64,000 bases of DNA from Mesostigma viride. Lineage: Eukaryota > Streptophyta > Mesostigmatophyceae > Mesostigmatales > Mesostigmataceae. A program made the position numbers and the translations under genes. Location: positions 1,027,159 to 1,091,158 of the forward strand of contig RPFO01000406.1 in assembly GCA_009746045.1 (NCBI GenBank), given 5' to 3'. Under the pieces are notes generated by a model. The model saw only the letters and a list, made by a program, of their open reading frames with translations, ran no database searches and was not told the DNA's origin. Numbering within the stretch: position 1 is the stretch's first letter; every line of letters starts with the position of its first letter. Below, one piece after another: positions 1 through 47,329 of the stretch.

Positions 1-592
1 GGCTGGCATGTTCAATCCTTACTGCACCGGAATCCTGTCCTGCGACATCGGTTTACCTCTTCCACCTTGTCCTGTCGGTTTTCTATCCAGGATGTTGCAA
101 GGAATGGTGGTTACATGAAACGTGGTGGGCAAATGTAGCACATCCCTCGTCCCTGACCACCCTCATCACCCTCAATGCTCTTCCAATCGCCGTCACCCCC
201 ACCCTCCACACACACAATGCCTCTTCTCCCCGCCCAGCTATACCTCCCTCCCCTGACCTGGAACCCATGACATTCACACACTAAGCCAACATTCACACAC
301 TAAGCCAACGCGATCGTAATCCAACCCCCTTAAGGGGTTGCCTTTGGGAAGCCGCAGGACCCCCCTTCCTGTGCATTTACCCCCGGCACTCAGCACATAT
401 TTTGATGGAGTCTTTAGCATCACGTGTTAGACCCGGAAGTGTGGATGTCGTCTGTGTTGTTGTCACAGTACAGCATGTTTCTACTGTTATTCTTCTCCTC
501 GACGCCACCTCCTCTCCTCGTTAACACAACCCATGCCTTACCCCCTAATCTTCCTTCCCATTCCCTCTGCGCGTGCCCCCCCCCCCCCCCAG
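1..592 (+). other. Intron of the ECM29 gene (5' part of gene lies outside the window)
   Basis: No convincing exon was seen here. The stretch ends in a run of C followed by AG at 591-592, which is the acceptor of the first visible ECM29 exon. A short direct repeat (ACATTCACACACTAAGCCAA, twice) lies at about 269-309. Small open frames in this stretch have no recognisable content. Confidence 0.6.
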
Positions 593-3500
593 CAAGGAGA
601 TGCGTGCGTCCGGCGCCATCTGGTCCGTCTCTCTCCTCGCGTTCTGCGGCCACCAGGCCCAGGTGCAGGCGCGGCTGCCCCGCTTCCAGGAGGCCTTCTC
701 CTCGCTGCTGGGCGACGCCAGCGAGCTGACGCAGGAGGTGGCCTCGCGCGGCATGTCGCTTGTGTACGAGCTGGGCGACACGGCCACCAGGGAGCGGTTG
801 GTGCAGGACCTGGTGGGCACCCTGGCAGGGACATCGCGCAAGAAGGAGGCCATCAAGGTAGGGTGGTCGTGTGAATTAAGGCAATGATTGAAACAATAAA
901 GTTCTGCTATCCAGCGGAGGTGATTGTCAGCAACAGTCCATATGTCCACATACGACAGTAGTGATGGGGAATGCATAGCTGCCATGCAATCGCTGGCATC
1001 CGTCACACGCGACGGTAGGAATCGCTGCATTGAGTACCTTCGCCAGTTTGCTCACGCAACGCCCGTAGCCTATCCCCCTGCCCCCCCCCCCCCTCGTTTT
1101 CTGTCCTTGGCTTGATGACTATCCCCTGCTGTTTGGCACCCCCTCCCCCCTCTCCTCCCATCGGCCCCCCTCGCTCCCCGTTAACCTTCCTCGCCAAAAC
1201 AACAACGATATTAACAACTGCCGCAGGTAACGGACGACACCGAGGTGTTCCAAGCCGGAGCGCTCGGGTCGGCGCCAGGTGGCGGAAGCCTGAGCACCTA
1301 TAAGGAGCTCTGCTCCCTTGCCAACGAGATGGGCCAGCCGGACATGCTCTACAAGTTCATGGACTTGGCCAACCACGCCGCCTCTCTCGCCTCCAAGCGA
1401 GGTGCTGCGTTCGGGTTCGCAGACATCGCCAAGCAGGCCGGGCGCCAGCTGGACGCGCACCTGCCGCAGCTTCTGCCGAAGCTCTTCCGGCTCCAGTTCG
1501 ACCCCAACCCTCGGATCGCAGAGGCCATGGGGCACATCTGGAAGGCGCTGGTGCCCGACACGAGAAAAGCCGTGGACCAGTACTTTGGGAAGATCCTGGA
1601 GGAGCTGACGGGACAGATGGGGTCGCGCCTGTGGCGGTCGAGGGAAGGCGCGTGCGCCGCACTGGGGGATCTGTTGCAGGGGCGGCCGGCCAGGGACGTG
1701 CTGCCTCACCTGGAGTCGGTGTGGACCATGTCGTTTCGTGCGTTGGATGACATCAAGGAGAGCGTGCGTGTGGCCGCGGGGATTCTGTCCCGCACGGTGA
1801 GTATCGACTAGTTTAGGCCTTGAATTAATGAACACGAGTTCTTAAGTATTGACGGAAGGGTGGATGGCTGCATTACTAGTTACTACTGCATGGTGGGTGG
1901 AATGGGGCAGCATCCTCTCCTGCACGGTGAGTACCAATTGGAGCGGTCGGCTAGGCGCGTTTTTCCCTGCATGATGAGGGCACTCTCTCTTGCGCCGATG
2001 GGAAGGGGTTGAGTGGTCGGAAAGACGGATCGGGATAAGTCGTGAAGGGTGCTACGAGGATGGAGCGGAAGGAAAGTTTTGCAGGGATGGGTTATAAATA
2101 GAAATGTGGATAAAGGGTGGGGATTTCTAGTAGTACTGCCGTCTATTTCAGCCTCTGTTGCTACTTCCGCCAATCATTGTGCTGTCGCCCTCCAGCTCAC
2201 GCGCTGTGCTTGTAGTCAACAGCGATGTTGTCAATAACTATCTGGCATCTGTTTTTGACAACATCACATCTCCTCTGTCCAGCATTTATGTAATACCACT
2301 ACTACTATATTTTTTGCATGAGAATCCTTAAAAATGAGCGGAACACCTTTCCTGATATCTCGTTTTCTAATTTCTTTCCCTGCATCCTTTTTTATACCAT
2401 CTGTCTGGTCGATTCGGGGACACACACACACACACACACACACATGGCAGGTGGCATCGCTGAGCATCCGCGTGTGCGACGTCGCGCAGACCTCCCCCGC
2501 CGAGGCGTCGCAAGCGCTCGCCATCGTGCTTCCCCTTCTCCTCGACAAGGGGATGTCCAGCGAGGTGGCCGAGGTGCGCGGCCTCTCCGTGCGCACGATC
2601 ATGAAGATCGTCAAGGGGGCAGGGCCCAGCGTGCGGCCCCACATACCCAAACTCGCCACGGCGATGCTGGAGTCACTCTCCAACCTCGAGGACGCTAGGC
2701 TCAACTACGTGGAGATGCACGCAGCCAAGATGAACCTGAGCACGGACAAGCTCGAGAGCGGACGTATCGCCGCCTCCAAGGACAGCCCCATGTGGGACAC
2801 CCTGGATTTGTGCCTCCGCCAGGTGGACACGTCCACCGCTGAAGCCCTTGTGCCCCGCCTATGTCAGCTTGTCCGGTCCGGTGTCGGGCTAAACACGCGC
2901 GCGGGGACGGCACGGTTCGTGGGGCAGCTCTCGGCGCGGCTCCGCGGCGACCTGCGCCCTCACACGCAGGCTCTTATCAAGGCGTTCCAGACGGCGATGG
3001 GGTCGGAGCGCTCTAAGGCCGTCCGGCAGGCGTTTGCTTCGGCAATCGCGTCCTGCCTGCCCTTTGCCGCCGACTCGCGTCAAGAGAAGGTCATCCAGGA
3101 GACGCTGGCACTATACCACGAGCCGGGCGACGCGGACGCCCGCTGGTGCTCCGCACAGCTCATCCGAGAGATTGCCCGCGGGGCCGGTGACGTGCTCCAG
3201 AAATACTCCTCCGACGTGCTCCCGCTTGCGTTCTTCGCACGGCAGGACGAGGAGGCCCCCGTTGCGTCTCTCTGGTCGGAGGTATGGGAGGAGAACAGCA
3301 GTAGCCAAGCGGCCACCGTGCGGCTGCACCTGGGCGAGATATCGACATTGTGCCACCAGGGTCTGGTATCATCCTCGTGGGGGCGCAAGAAGCAGGCCGC
3401 CAAGGCTGTGAAATCCCTCGCTGAGGCGGTGGGCACGCCCGGGGATGCCAGTAGCGGCAACGGTGCTGGTGGCGGGGGGGGAGGAGGAGGGGAGAGCGTG

Positions 3501-5008
3501 CTGCAGCCGCGTGCGCACGAGCTTGCGCGCACGTTGCTGGGTGAGCTGCCAGGGCGGCTATGGGATGGCAAGGAGACGCTGTTGGACGCGCTGGGCGCGC
3601 TGGTCAAGGCGTGCGGGGGTGCCGCTTTTGGCAGCAGTGGCGCCACCCCCGCATTGAGCGCTAGCACAGCTGGGGCAGGCGCCACTGCTGCTGCTTCTGC
3701 TCCTGCAGCGGGCGGTGTGCGGCCAGTGGACGCGGCGCAGGTGATCGAAGCGCTCGTCGCTGCGTGCGGCCGCCAGAAGAATGCGTACCGGCTGCGGGCG
3801 CTGGCCGCGCTGGAGACCTCCCTGGACGCGCTCGAGGGGGTGGATCTGTTCGACAAGGTGGCGCCCGTGCTGCTTGATGCCGTGCGCCAGCATCAGCAGG
3901 CGGCCGCCACTGCCGCGGGTGGCAGCAGTAACTCGTCGTCGGATGCTGCTGCTGCTGCTGGTGGTGGTAAGGGCAAGGAGGCGGCAGGGGAGGACGAGAA
4001 CGCACCGCCGGCACCACTCCCGCTAACCGAAGTGCTTGGCTGTCTGCGGGCCGCGTGGGTGTCGGCTAGTGCAGGGGTGATGGAGGCGAATGGCCAAGCC
4101 ATGGTGGAGGCGTTTGGTGCGGCGATGGCGGTGAACCGGACGTGGTCTGGTGAGCAAGGTCTCCTCTATTATTTCTCTGCAGATCTGTGACGATGCTGGG
4201 TAGTGGGTTCGCATAGTTCTACGCTCTTGTACCTGGCTGCGGACAGGGTGAACTCGCATGGGCACTGGGACGGGAACTTGGACAGGAACTTAAACATCCT
4301 CAAACGGATTGGGATGCCGGGGGGAACTCTGTTGCCGCAGCAGGCAGTGGCCCATGCATCGAGTGATGCATCAACTGGTGTCAAGCCACAAGCAAACCTA
4401 GCCTACCTGGCATTTGGGGCATGTTTGTGAAAGAAGTTGATGTCCCTTGTCGTAAGTAGATCAACCCCTTCTCTCATCAGCATGAATTGCCATGCATGTG
4501 TGCATCACCTGCGCCCTTACTGAGCCATCCATGGGTGTTTTCCCGCCTCGTTTCGCCTTTGCTCCCTTGCCAAATCCACAATGCACTGTGGTTTTCGCTG
4601 CTGGCAGAGCACGTGGCGGCCCTCACAGCTGCCAAGTCCTTTGCCGTATCCGCCTGCAAGAAGCTCCCGCCACAACCAGCCAGCGACGCCAGCTTCGCAG
4701 CAGGAGGACGGCCGAATCCAAAGGTGCTGTCCTGGATCCAGGATGCGCTGCTGCCCTGTGCCCTCCGCTGCCTGGATGACCTCAAGTACTCGCAAGTGCG
4801 CCAGGCGAGCTTAGAGTGCATCGAACGCATTGCTGAGAACACGCACAACCTGGGGGACTTGCGTGCTGAGGTGGCCAGCTCTGTCGTGGCCAAAGTGCAG
4901 GCCATGTCGGAGTCTGATAAGAACTCTAATGTGCGTGCCATGGCGCTGCGCACGCACGGCCTGCTTAGCAAAGGGAGCCCAGGCGGTAGTGAGGACATGA
5001 AGAGTTAG
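593..5008 (+). CDS. ECM29: Proteasome adaptor and scaffold protein ECM29, C-terminal part (5' truncated by window)
   Basis: ECM29 is a large HEAT-repeat protein that clamps the 19S regulator to the 20S core and takes part in proteasome quality control. Four exons are visible: 593-857, 1227-1796, 2451-4149 and 4608-5008 (stop). All introns are GT-AG and phases agree (2-in, 0, 0, 1), giving about 978 residues; the family is usually about 1800, so roughly the first half lies upstream. Family-like segments include AFGFADIAKQAG, DPNPRIAEAMGHIWKALV, SRLWRSREGACAALGDLL, and the stretch around LPLLLDKGMSSEVAEVRG and RGLSVRTIMKIVKGAG. Exon 3 carries poor-complexity Gly/Ala/Ser inserts (about 3465-3495, 3660-3710 and 3895-3990) absent from most homologues as I know them. 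The last exon ends in helical repeats and a Ser/Gly tail. TGTAA lies 34 bp after the stop. The acceptor of exon 3 follows a (CA)n run. Identification is by recall of the family, not by a search. Confidence 0.92.
1907..1932 (+). repeat. Echo of ECM29 exon end and donor
   Basis: TCCTCTCCTGCACGGTGAGT copies the exon junction TTCTGTCCCGCACGGTGAGT (1783-1802) 125 bp downstream in the intron, keeping a full GTGAGT. Confidence 0.85.
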
Positions 5009-5041
5009 ACTGTTGCGGATCAAAGGCCGGCCCTTAAACAC

Positions 5042-5046
5042 ATTGT
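5042..5046 (+). promoter_or_regulatory. Probable polyadenylation signal TGTAA of ECM29
   Basis: The pentamer TGTAA lies 34 bp after the ECM29 stop codon. TGTAA is the usual poly(A) signal of green algae. A five-base match can arise by chance, so support is moderate; the GNAT gene shows the same signal at a similar distance. Confidence 0.45.
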
Positions 5047-6250
5047 AAGGAAGGTCCCTGTTATGTTACACTACTACTTGGCACAAGGGCCATGGAACCA
5101 GATGATGCAAGTACATGCCCTGTTATAATACAATATGAGACAAACAGCGCACACACCTGACTAATGCATCAATCTGGAACGTCTAGTATAGCTGGACCAC
5201 GGAAGCTCAAGCCTAGGCGCTGCCGCGTTTTATATCTTATGCACGCTTGATCGAAGGAGGGGTGTCCCGCTCAGTGTTGGGTACCGTGGGTCCTCCGGCA
5301 CTTTCCGGGGACGGCCGACGACGGGAGATAATGCATCGCCTAGCGAATTGCGGAACTCCTTCCGCGCCATTTTGGGGGACAACGGACATGAATCAGGACT
5401 GAGCACCACAATACAGCCCAATATGGTTTAATTTGTGCTCGGCCCGCCGGCCCGGCGCGTAGGTTAATCAGCAGGCTCCAGCCGGCTCCAGCCGGCTCTT
5501 CATGCTCATCCCATGCATGCAATAATGGTCGGCGGCGGGAGTTTAATTTGCGAAGTAGTGCACCACAAGCTACCACAAGAGTCATGCAGGACTCCACAAG
5601 ATCTGGTTGCTCTCTCCGTCCATATACTGGACGACGACCGACATCAGTCCAGTAAAAACGGATCGAGAAGTCCTTCCGGCCAGCCACTTGGGCGACGACT
5701 GTAACTCGGAACTCCTTCCTTTCCTCCATATCTGGACAACGGAACCCATTTTGGGCGAACCAACAGGCTCCTTAAGTCCCGTCCAAAAGCGGGACGACAG
5801 GTCGGCCGACACCGGAACCTGCATGCAAAATGGCTGATGGGGCACCCAGCTCCTTTGCTCGATGGCTTCATGACATTGAATGGGGTTGGCTTGATCGAGT
5901 TCGATGTCTGGCACTGTTCACGTCAAATTAAAGTTTTGGATGTCTATAATAATTAATCAATTATGTATCTATCAGACAGCCATGTTCATCAATGTCAATG
6001 CCTAGTCACCCCTGTAACTAGGACCTAGATAGCTTATACCATCCATTCCATCCCATGTTCCCCTCCCACTGAGGACTTATGCTCACGTGACGCAGTCACG
6101 TGTCTATTAATTAATTAATTAATTAATGCCTAGTCAACATTGAAGACAGTGGCAGCTGCCCCACAGTCAGGCTTTGCTTTGTTCTATAAAGGTTGCGTTG
6201 TACAAACTAAGCCTCAGCCAGTCGGCAACAGGCCCGTATGCTTCTTTTAA

Positions 6251-7988
6251 CCCGTGTTTTTTTAATTAGAACGCGATATATCGCGTTGTAAGCTTTTTTT
6301 AGAACGCGTATAGCACCTAAGGAAAATTTTTTTTCATGGTCATGTATATACTTTCCTGAAAGCCCATAAATCAAAGGATTTTTTGAGCTACTCAGACCTA
6401 CAAAATGCTAATTCATTAGAGAGATACACTGGTTTGAATACAGGGGGGTCTGACCATGACCGCGATTTCTTGACCCTAGGTCACAAGTCATGTGCTTATT
6501 CACAAATGGTTCATGAAAAAAATCTGGCTTCTTGCACGAGCTATGGGCAACATATGCAGGCTCTGTGAAACAAAACTCAGGCCCATTGGGCCACTGGAGC
6601 TATTTTTCATTAGCATCACAATTACAACGCAGTACAACGCAGTGGGAAAAATGAGAGCCCTTCACAACATGACGCAACGACATGAGCCCCATAAACGGGG
6701 CCATAGTGAGCTTGGAGGGTCAAAACGTTGAAAATAGGTGTTGTATAAGTTATACAGCATCAAACATGCATCAAACATCATGACTGGATGACCTAATATG
6801 ACTGAATCAGGCAGCCATAGCCAAAGCATCATCCACTCTCACAACGTGTTGAGCACATGCCTCGTGGGAACGGAGGTGCTGGGTTTTCATTCCATAACGC
6901 GTGCAATACTGAAAGAAAGAGGCACGTGTAATGCAAGGCTTGGATAGGTTGAGTGATCCATGAGCTTACATGCAGGCAAAGATGACGCTGGAATGCATGC
7001 TAGCAAATGGTGGCAAGATGCTAACAACACATGATTATACACCATGATTATGGGCACCTAGCTGGTCTTCTTGCAACAATCAACGCAGTATAAACCATCA
7101 ACATCCAATCCTCACGATATATGCACGGCTTGACGACGTATACAGCACCTAAATACTGCACAACTGCAACCTGCTATGGCTGACATGCAAGCAACGTCGA
7201 GTAGGATGGCGGTCTTAGAGAGGCTGGGCAGAGGTCGGTAGAAATAAGTGGAAAACTGGCAGAAACTAGGTAGAAACACGATATACTTACGCCTGCAAGC
7301 ACTATTGAGCCGGTGGCAGAGGCCATTTCCAGGAAAATACAGCATACCGTAGCAATAGCCACGGTCACGCCTTACGCTATTTGCAGGCACCATCATGCCC
7401 GGCGCTACCCAATAAAAGTCTGCACAATTCTCGGTTTAGCCGAGAGTCCGGACGTTCGGAATGAATAAACATGTGTTAAGAAGTCGAAACACCATGGAAA
7501 TACCAAGCATGGTGCCGCAGCAGACCCGAGTCTTGACGTAATAATATGTATGCCGGTTTCCAGGGTTTCCGCATGAAAGTTGGGTGAGAAACTGGAAAAA
7601 ACTACGTTTCCTTTGCCCCAGTACCTCAACAAACTCGTAGAAACCTAATTATCAACCTTTGAACGCATCATCATGGTCGTGCCACCCAACAGCCACTGAA
7701 ATTCGCGCGAAAACTGGCGAGATCTACGTGCCGCCATCGCCGTCGTCTTCACCTTCGTCCCGCGAAAATGCCTGATTTCAGTGGTACATATTTGTTTGCA
7801 GCTGTCACAAAAAAAATACCAAAAATACCAGGATTTTTTCTTTAATTCTATGAGATGTTTCTGACCTATCTTGAAAGTTTCAGACCAAAAATCGCATGTT
7901 TAATAGGTTTGCCACGTGTCAGATTACAACGCGATACATCGCGTTCTAACCCTACAACGCGATGTATCGCGTTGTAAAAAAACACGGG
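6251..7988. mobile_element. Non-autonomous piggyBac-like element (TTAA target site)
   Basis: The element is bounded by TTAA on both sides (6247-6250 and 7989-7992). Its ends are inverted copies: CCCGTGTTTTTTTA on the left and the reverse complement of the same on the right, each followed by a perfect or near-perfect palindrome (AACGCGATATATCGCGTT at 6270-6287; AACGCGATACATCGCGTT at 7928-7945; its inverse at 7956-7973). TTAA duplication and CCC/GGG termini are typical of the piggyBac superfamily. No transposase frame is present in the 1.74 kb interior, so it would depend on an enzyme made elsewhere. Confidence 0.75.
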
Positions 7989-8352
7989 TTAAAAATGCAT
8001 CTCACTCCGCTCATACTCGACATGTGCGGACAGGTGCGGATAAGATAATGACAGCCTCAAGATACCATGGTCCTGATTTCCAGATTTCAAGCTTGCTTCG
8101 GTTGTCTCATTGATTCCAAGGTGATAACCTGGAAAGGAACTCACAAAGGGCCACCTGCTATGACAGAGTGCACTTGGATTAGACTGCATCATCTGGAAAT
8201 GCTCTGCTCATTGGGTTTCGGGCGGAATTGAGTTAACATTTGATGATTCAAAAAGCCCCAAGTAATCATCTCTCAAGCTTCACTGGCCAGCGGCGTCATG
8301 AATGTTGCTGCTCACAACCTGCTGAGATGTTATCGCGCAGGTCAACATCCTC

Positions 8353-34298
<25,946 letters not shown>

Positions 34299-35130
34299 GC
34301 TTCCAGTCGTAGCTCCTAGTAGCACAATTGGAAAGTAAGTTATCGTTTTGAGCTCCGGCAGCTATATTACATAGACGCCTCGTTTAAACTTGGGTTTGTT
34401 CGTCGCCGAATCAGGCCAACCGCCTTGTGATTGCTGCTTAGTAGACGCTTGAAGTAATCGTATGTAATTAAAATTTATCCCGTGTTATGGGTCTCCATGG
34501 GCGCCTATGTAAAATCTTCTTCACAAAAACCCGCCGGGTAATGTCCAAGCTTGCGCAAAAATTTCGCAGATGTCAACCACTTGAATTAGCGTTGTCGATT
34601 CGTTGTCTCTGTGGTGTTCCGCGCCATTGGGTGCTGCGACTCCATATGAAAAATTATGATCGACGTCATGGTTTTTTAGATTATGGGCCAAGTTCAAAAA
34701 TGAGTCGATCGGTCCACAGTTGCCAGCATGCGCGTGCTCGATATATCTAATGTATCACTGTTCTGACTTCTCCCGCGCAAAACGGCTGCGCCGTACGATC
34801 TCCCTCCCCAGCCGGCTGGCAGCCTGGCACCTGGCCTCGCCGAGCGGAGCTGGGGACGGCTCCAATGCAGGTGTTGGAAGTTAATCCGTTGGGAAGACCA
34901 AATTTCGGTTTCACGCACAGGAATGGATAACCATATTTTATGGCCGACCTGGTACGAAGCCCGACATCAGAGCAGGGCAAATACCAAGGCTTTAGCGAGA
35001 ATTGAGAGCGCAGGGCGCACATGTAATTGACGCTTTTTCTGGAACATCGCTGCGAAGGCAATGAATTACACTTATAACTCCTCTTTTGGCGATTTAACCT
35101 CGGGCAACCATTATTAGCAATTTATTCAAC
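34299..35130. promoter_or_regulatory. Shared divergent promoter region of TMEM67 and the GNAT gene
   Basis: The two genes start 832 bp apart and point away from each other, so both promoters and 5' leaders must lie here unless non-coding first exons exist further out. No TATA motif at a fixed distance could be assigned. A GC-rich island (about 34780-34870) contains CAGCCGGCTGGC and may be a promoter core. Confidence 0.5.
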
Positions 35131-44353
<9,223 letters not shown>

Positions 44354-44401
44354 CCGGCTGCAAGCTATAAAGGGGAACAATTCAATTGCAAGGCTCTCGC
44401 T

Positions 44402-44406
44402 TTGTA
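44402..44406 (+). promoter_or_regulatory. Probable polyadenylation signal TGTAA of the GNAT gene
   Basis: TGTAA lies 49 bp past the stop codon. It matches the green-algal poly(A) signal and the position seen after ECM29. Confidence 0.45.
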
Positions 44407-45849
44407 AAGCCTGAGCTGGTATTCAAGGATATCCGCAAGCCATAGTATTTATCTTGCATTGCCTTGTGTCAGCCATTTACCTTGTGTTGTGACATGTATT
44501 GTCTTATCGGAATGACTGGTATTTCAGAATGACCAGTATTGCCGCGCCTTCAGTACTGCGCTGGCATACACCTTCAACACAGGAAGCTGGCCCCACCTTT
44601 AGGGTCACCTGGAGCGTGATCGAAGATCACACATGTGGTGTGTAAATGATCGCAACCGCCCTTGATTTGGTGAGTTGAGCGAATGTGCAAACTACATGCC
44701 CTTGTCTGAGATGACCAAGCACTATATAGTAAACTAGCCATCGTGTTTTATATGCTCGACCCCCGCTACTGCCACCGCGTCATTATAATCTAATGCCGAG
44801 GACGTGTGCTCTAGCTTGTGACCATAGTGGCATGTTGTTTCAAATTTGGGTTCAAGCTGTTACATAGTTTCTAAATTTAATGTTGCGCATTGCTGAAACA
44901 AACAACCTGGACGGGACATGCATGAATTTTTTGTCGCTGAAAAAATTGCAGCACATGGAGTTCAAGATACCGTCCGTACGTACCGTGAAAAGTGCATGGG
45001 TGTGCAGAAGTACGTGGCCATGACAAAACAAATTATAACTCTCCGCGTTGACCGATCCGTTGGAAAAAATGAATAAATGCATGCGAACGCGCATACTCAT
45101 TGAATTAAATTTGATTAAATTATAACATGAGTAATTTCAGTTCTGGCTAATTGATAACTAAAATTGCTAAAATCTAATTGTTCTTTAGGATTTTAAAAAT
45201 AAAATTTAGAATTATTTCTGGCCTGCGCTGGTTGCCTCCTTGATAACATTACTCCGTTGGGAGATCATGTAGCACGCGTATTCCCTTGCTGGATGATTGA
45301 TGGAGGTGAGCAGAGCCGCGAAACCGAACTAAGCTAATCTAGAAAATCCTAACTTCTCTACTCAGCAAAGCGCCCCTTCCTCCTGAGGGGGGGGGGGGGC
45401 GGGCTTGCCCACAGGGGCTGGCGTGTGAGCCTGGACAATATCGTCTTCTTGTTCTGCATAGCAGTCCACGCAAGAGAGAGGGAGGAAATGCGGTGTTCAA
45501 ACTGGGCTGGGACCACTAGGTCGGCCAGCAGCTGCTGTGGATAGGTCATGGCAGGTTTACCCATCTTTCTTGGAACATCCTTGGGGCCAGGCCAGGTCAG
45601 GATATGCCGCCCTGGCGCACGTACTCATGCGCCTCGAAATGTCACGTACATATATTCTGATTTACATATATAATCTGCATTACGTACATATATAATCTAG
45701 CCCGTCTCACGGTGCGAGACTGAACAAGTCTCGCGTGCAGACACGTGTGTAGTACTCCTACACACAGATCTCGAGTGATTTATCTAGTACCAAATCCGAA
45801 AGGCTTGCATCACTCCCCGGACAGGAGAACTTTTGCGGATGACTGTAGG

Positions 45850-45960
45850 TGTAAGTTGGCGATGCCATGGTAACCGGAGACGTCCGTCCTATAGTCAGCA
45901 AAATTGGTGCGAGAGGTCCCCAGTTCGATTCCGGTCGGATTCATTTGCAGATCGCGTTTT
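45850..45960 (+). repeat. Possible SINE remnant with pol III B-box-like motif
   Basis: AGTTCGATTCC resembles the B box of tRNA-derived SINEs, and an A-box-like TGGCGATGCCATGG lies about 55 bp upstream. Stems of a functional tRNA cannot be drawn. Confidence 0.25.
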
Positions 45961-47329
45961 CCGCGTTTTCCGCGGCCTGGCACTGAACGCAAAGGTTTTC
46001 ACCTTTGCGGAGTGTCTGATCAGAATATATAATCTGCATGCGCGGTCTTTGCTTCCTTCCTCTCCGATAATTAATGCATCTACCCTAGTCCTTACACGAC
46101 CTTGGAACGCCATGCGTCCAGGAATAGGAGTCTCAACTATTAATAAAATTAAAAATCTGCAGCTGTTTTTATTGCATTATTTAATGATTACATCGACATG
46201 ATGGGTGGGTTCTCCATGAATTGCCCTTACCGGCTGTGCATTACCCGATCACCAAAATTTGATTGCTAAAATGTGAGCTTGTGGCGTGCACTCAGCATGA
46301 AAGCGCATCGCCTTTCTTGGTACATGCCATTTATCTAATGCAAAAAAAAATGCACCTACGAAATGCCCAGAAGTGCCTTCACAATGCATGGCAGATGGCC
46401 CCCCAACGGACATCCAAGTAAGGAACAAGGATGGGTCTTTCCTGCGGAAGAGTGCTATACTAGGGTACACACATGGACCATCCTGCCCTGTTGTGGCTTT
46501 ATCAAGAGAAAGTCGGGGATTGCACCAACCGGAGAGACTCCAGAGCCACACAGACACTCTCAAAGATAAAGCAATGATTGCAAGCCCTACACAATGCATC
46601 CTGATGGCACAGCGTGCCTGCATACATCAGCATTGCTGGCCTCTATAAGCCGCCGCAGACTTGCGCGGAGACTGGATTGAGTAGACAACCAGCACTAGCT
46701 GCTGTCAAACATTTTCAACAATGCCCAGTCCCCTGCATGTCCCAGCCGCCCCAGCTATCCTAGCATTGCCCGCCAAGTGAGCTATGACCGCCAGTTTGCC
46801 CTTGAAGCAAATATGCATTCATGCTGCTTGGCAGAAAAGCCGTGAAAGGCGCTTATGCCCCTGCCATCCCATTCTCCCCCCACGAAGGACTTGCGTATAT
46901 GGGGAAGGGTGTTTGACTGGAATCTTGGTTTCAAAAACCACCTAGCCATGAGCCACGGGCAATGTGTACACATCTCCAGGAGGATCTCTCCCAGTCAGCT
47001 GCTGACGCAGCGGCCAAACCTCTGCCAGCCACCACGTTCTGCCCACACTGCACTCAATCAATGAGATAACCAGCACAGGCCAGGGATCTGGAGAATCTGG
47101 ACCATGCCATGGACGCTCGACCCTGCCGTTACCTTATCCATATGCAAGAAATCCTTGACCCCCGTCACACTCGCATAACCCCGCTGTGCTTGCCGATATC
47201 ACCGTGACGCGCATCAGAAAAAGAAAATCACCGCGAAGAAGGAGAAAGCCCTCCCGCGTTCTCCAGGCCCGCCACCCACATCACTCGGGTGAATCCCCAT
47301 GCATCGCTCACACACTCTCAGCATCTCGC

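Larger units (their letters stand above)
5009..8352. other. Intergenic region between the convergent ECM29 and TMEM67 genes
   Basis: Both flanking genes end here. No coding exon was recognised. About half of the region is the TTAA-flanked element at 6251-7988. The rest is AT-richer than the genes and includes an (AATT)n run at about 6107-6126 and a short tandem repeat (CCGGCTCCAG, twice) near 5480. Confidence 0.6.
44354..47329. other. Intergenic region between the convergent GNAT and sialidase-like genes
   Basis: No exon was recognised. About 45650-46050 contains repeated CATATATAATCT motifs and a sequence with a pol III B-box-like GTTCGATTCC (45913-45922), possibly an old SINE. The stretch 44850-45240 is AT-rich. 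Open frames near 46250-46620 have no recognisable content. Confidence 0.5.

Noticed and set aside
4175-4200. Acceptor at the CTCTGCAG after ECM29 exon 3
   Set aside because: Joining there gives an in-frame stop within two codons; the acceptor at 4607/4608 keeps the frame and family sequence.
46249-46623. 124-residue minus-strand frame in the intergenic region
   Set aside because: No motif, no splice context and no similarity that I recognise.
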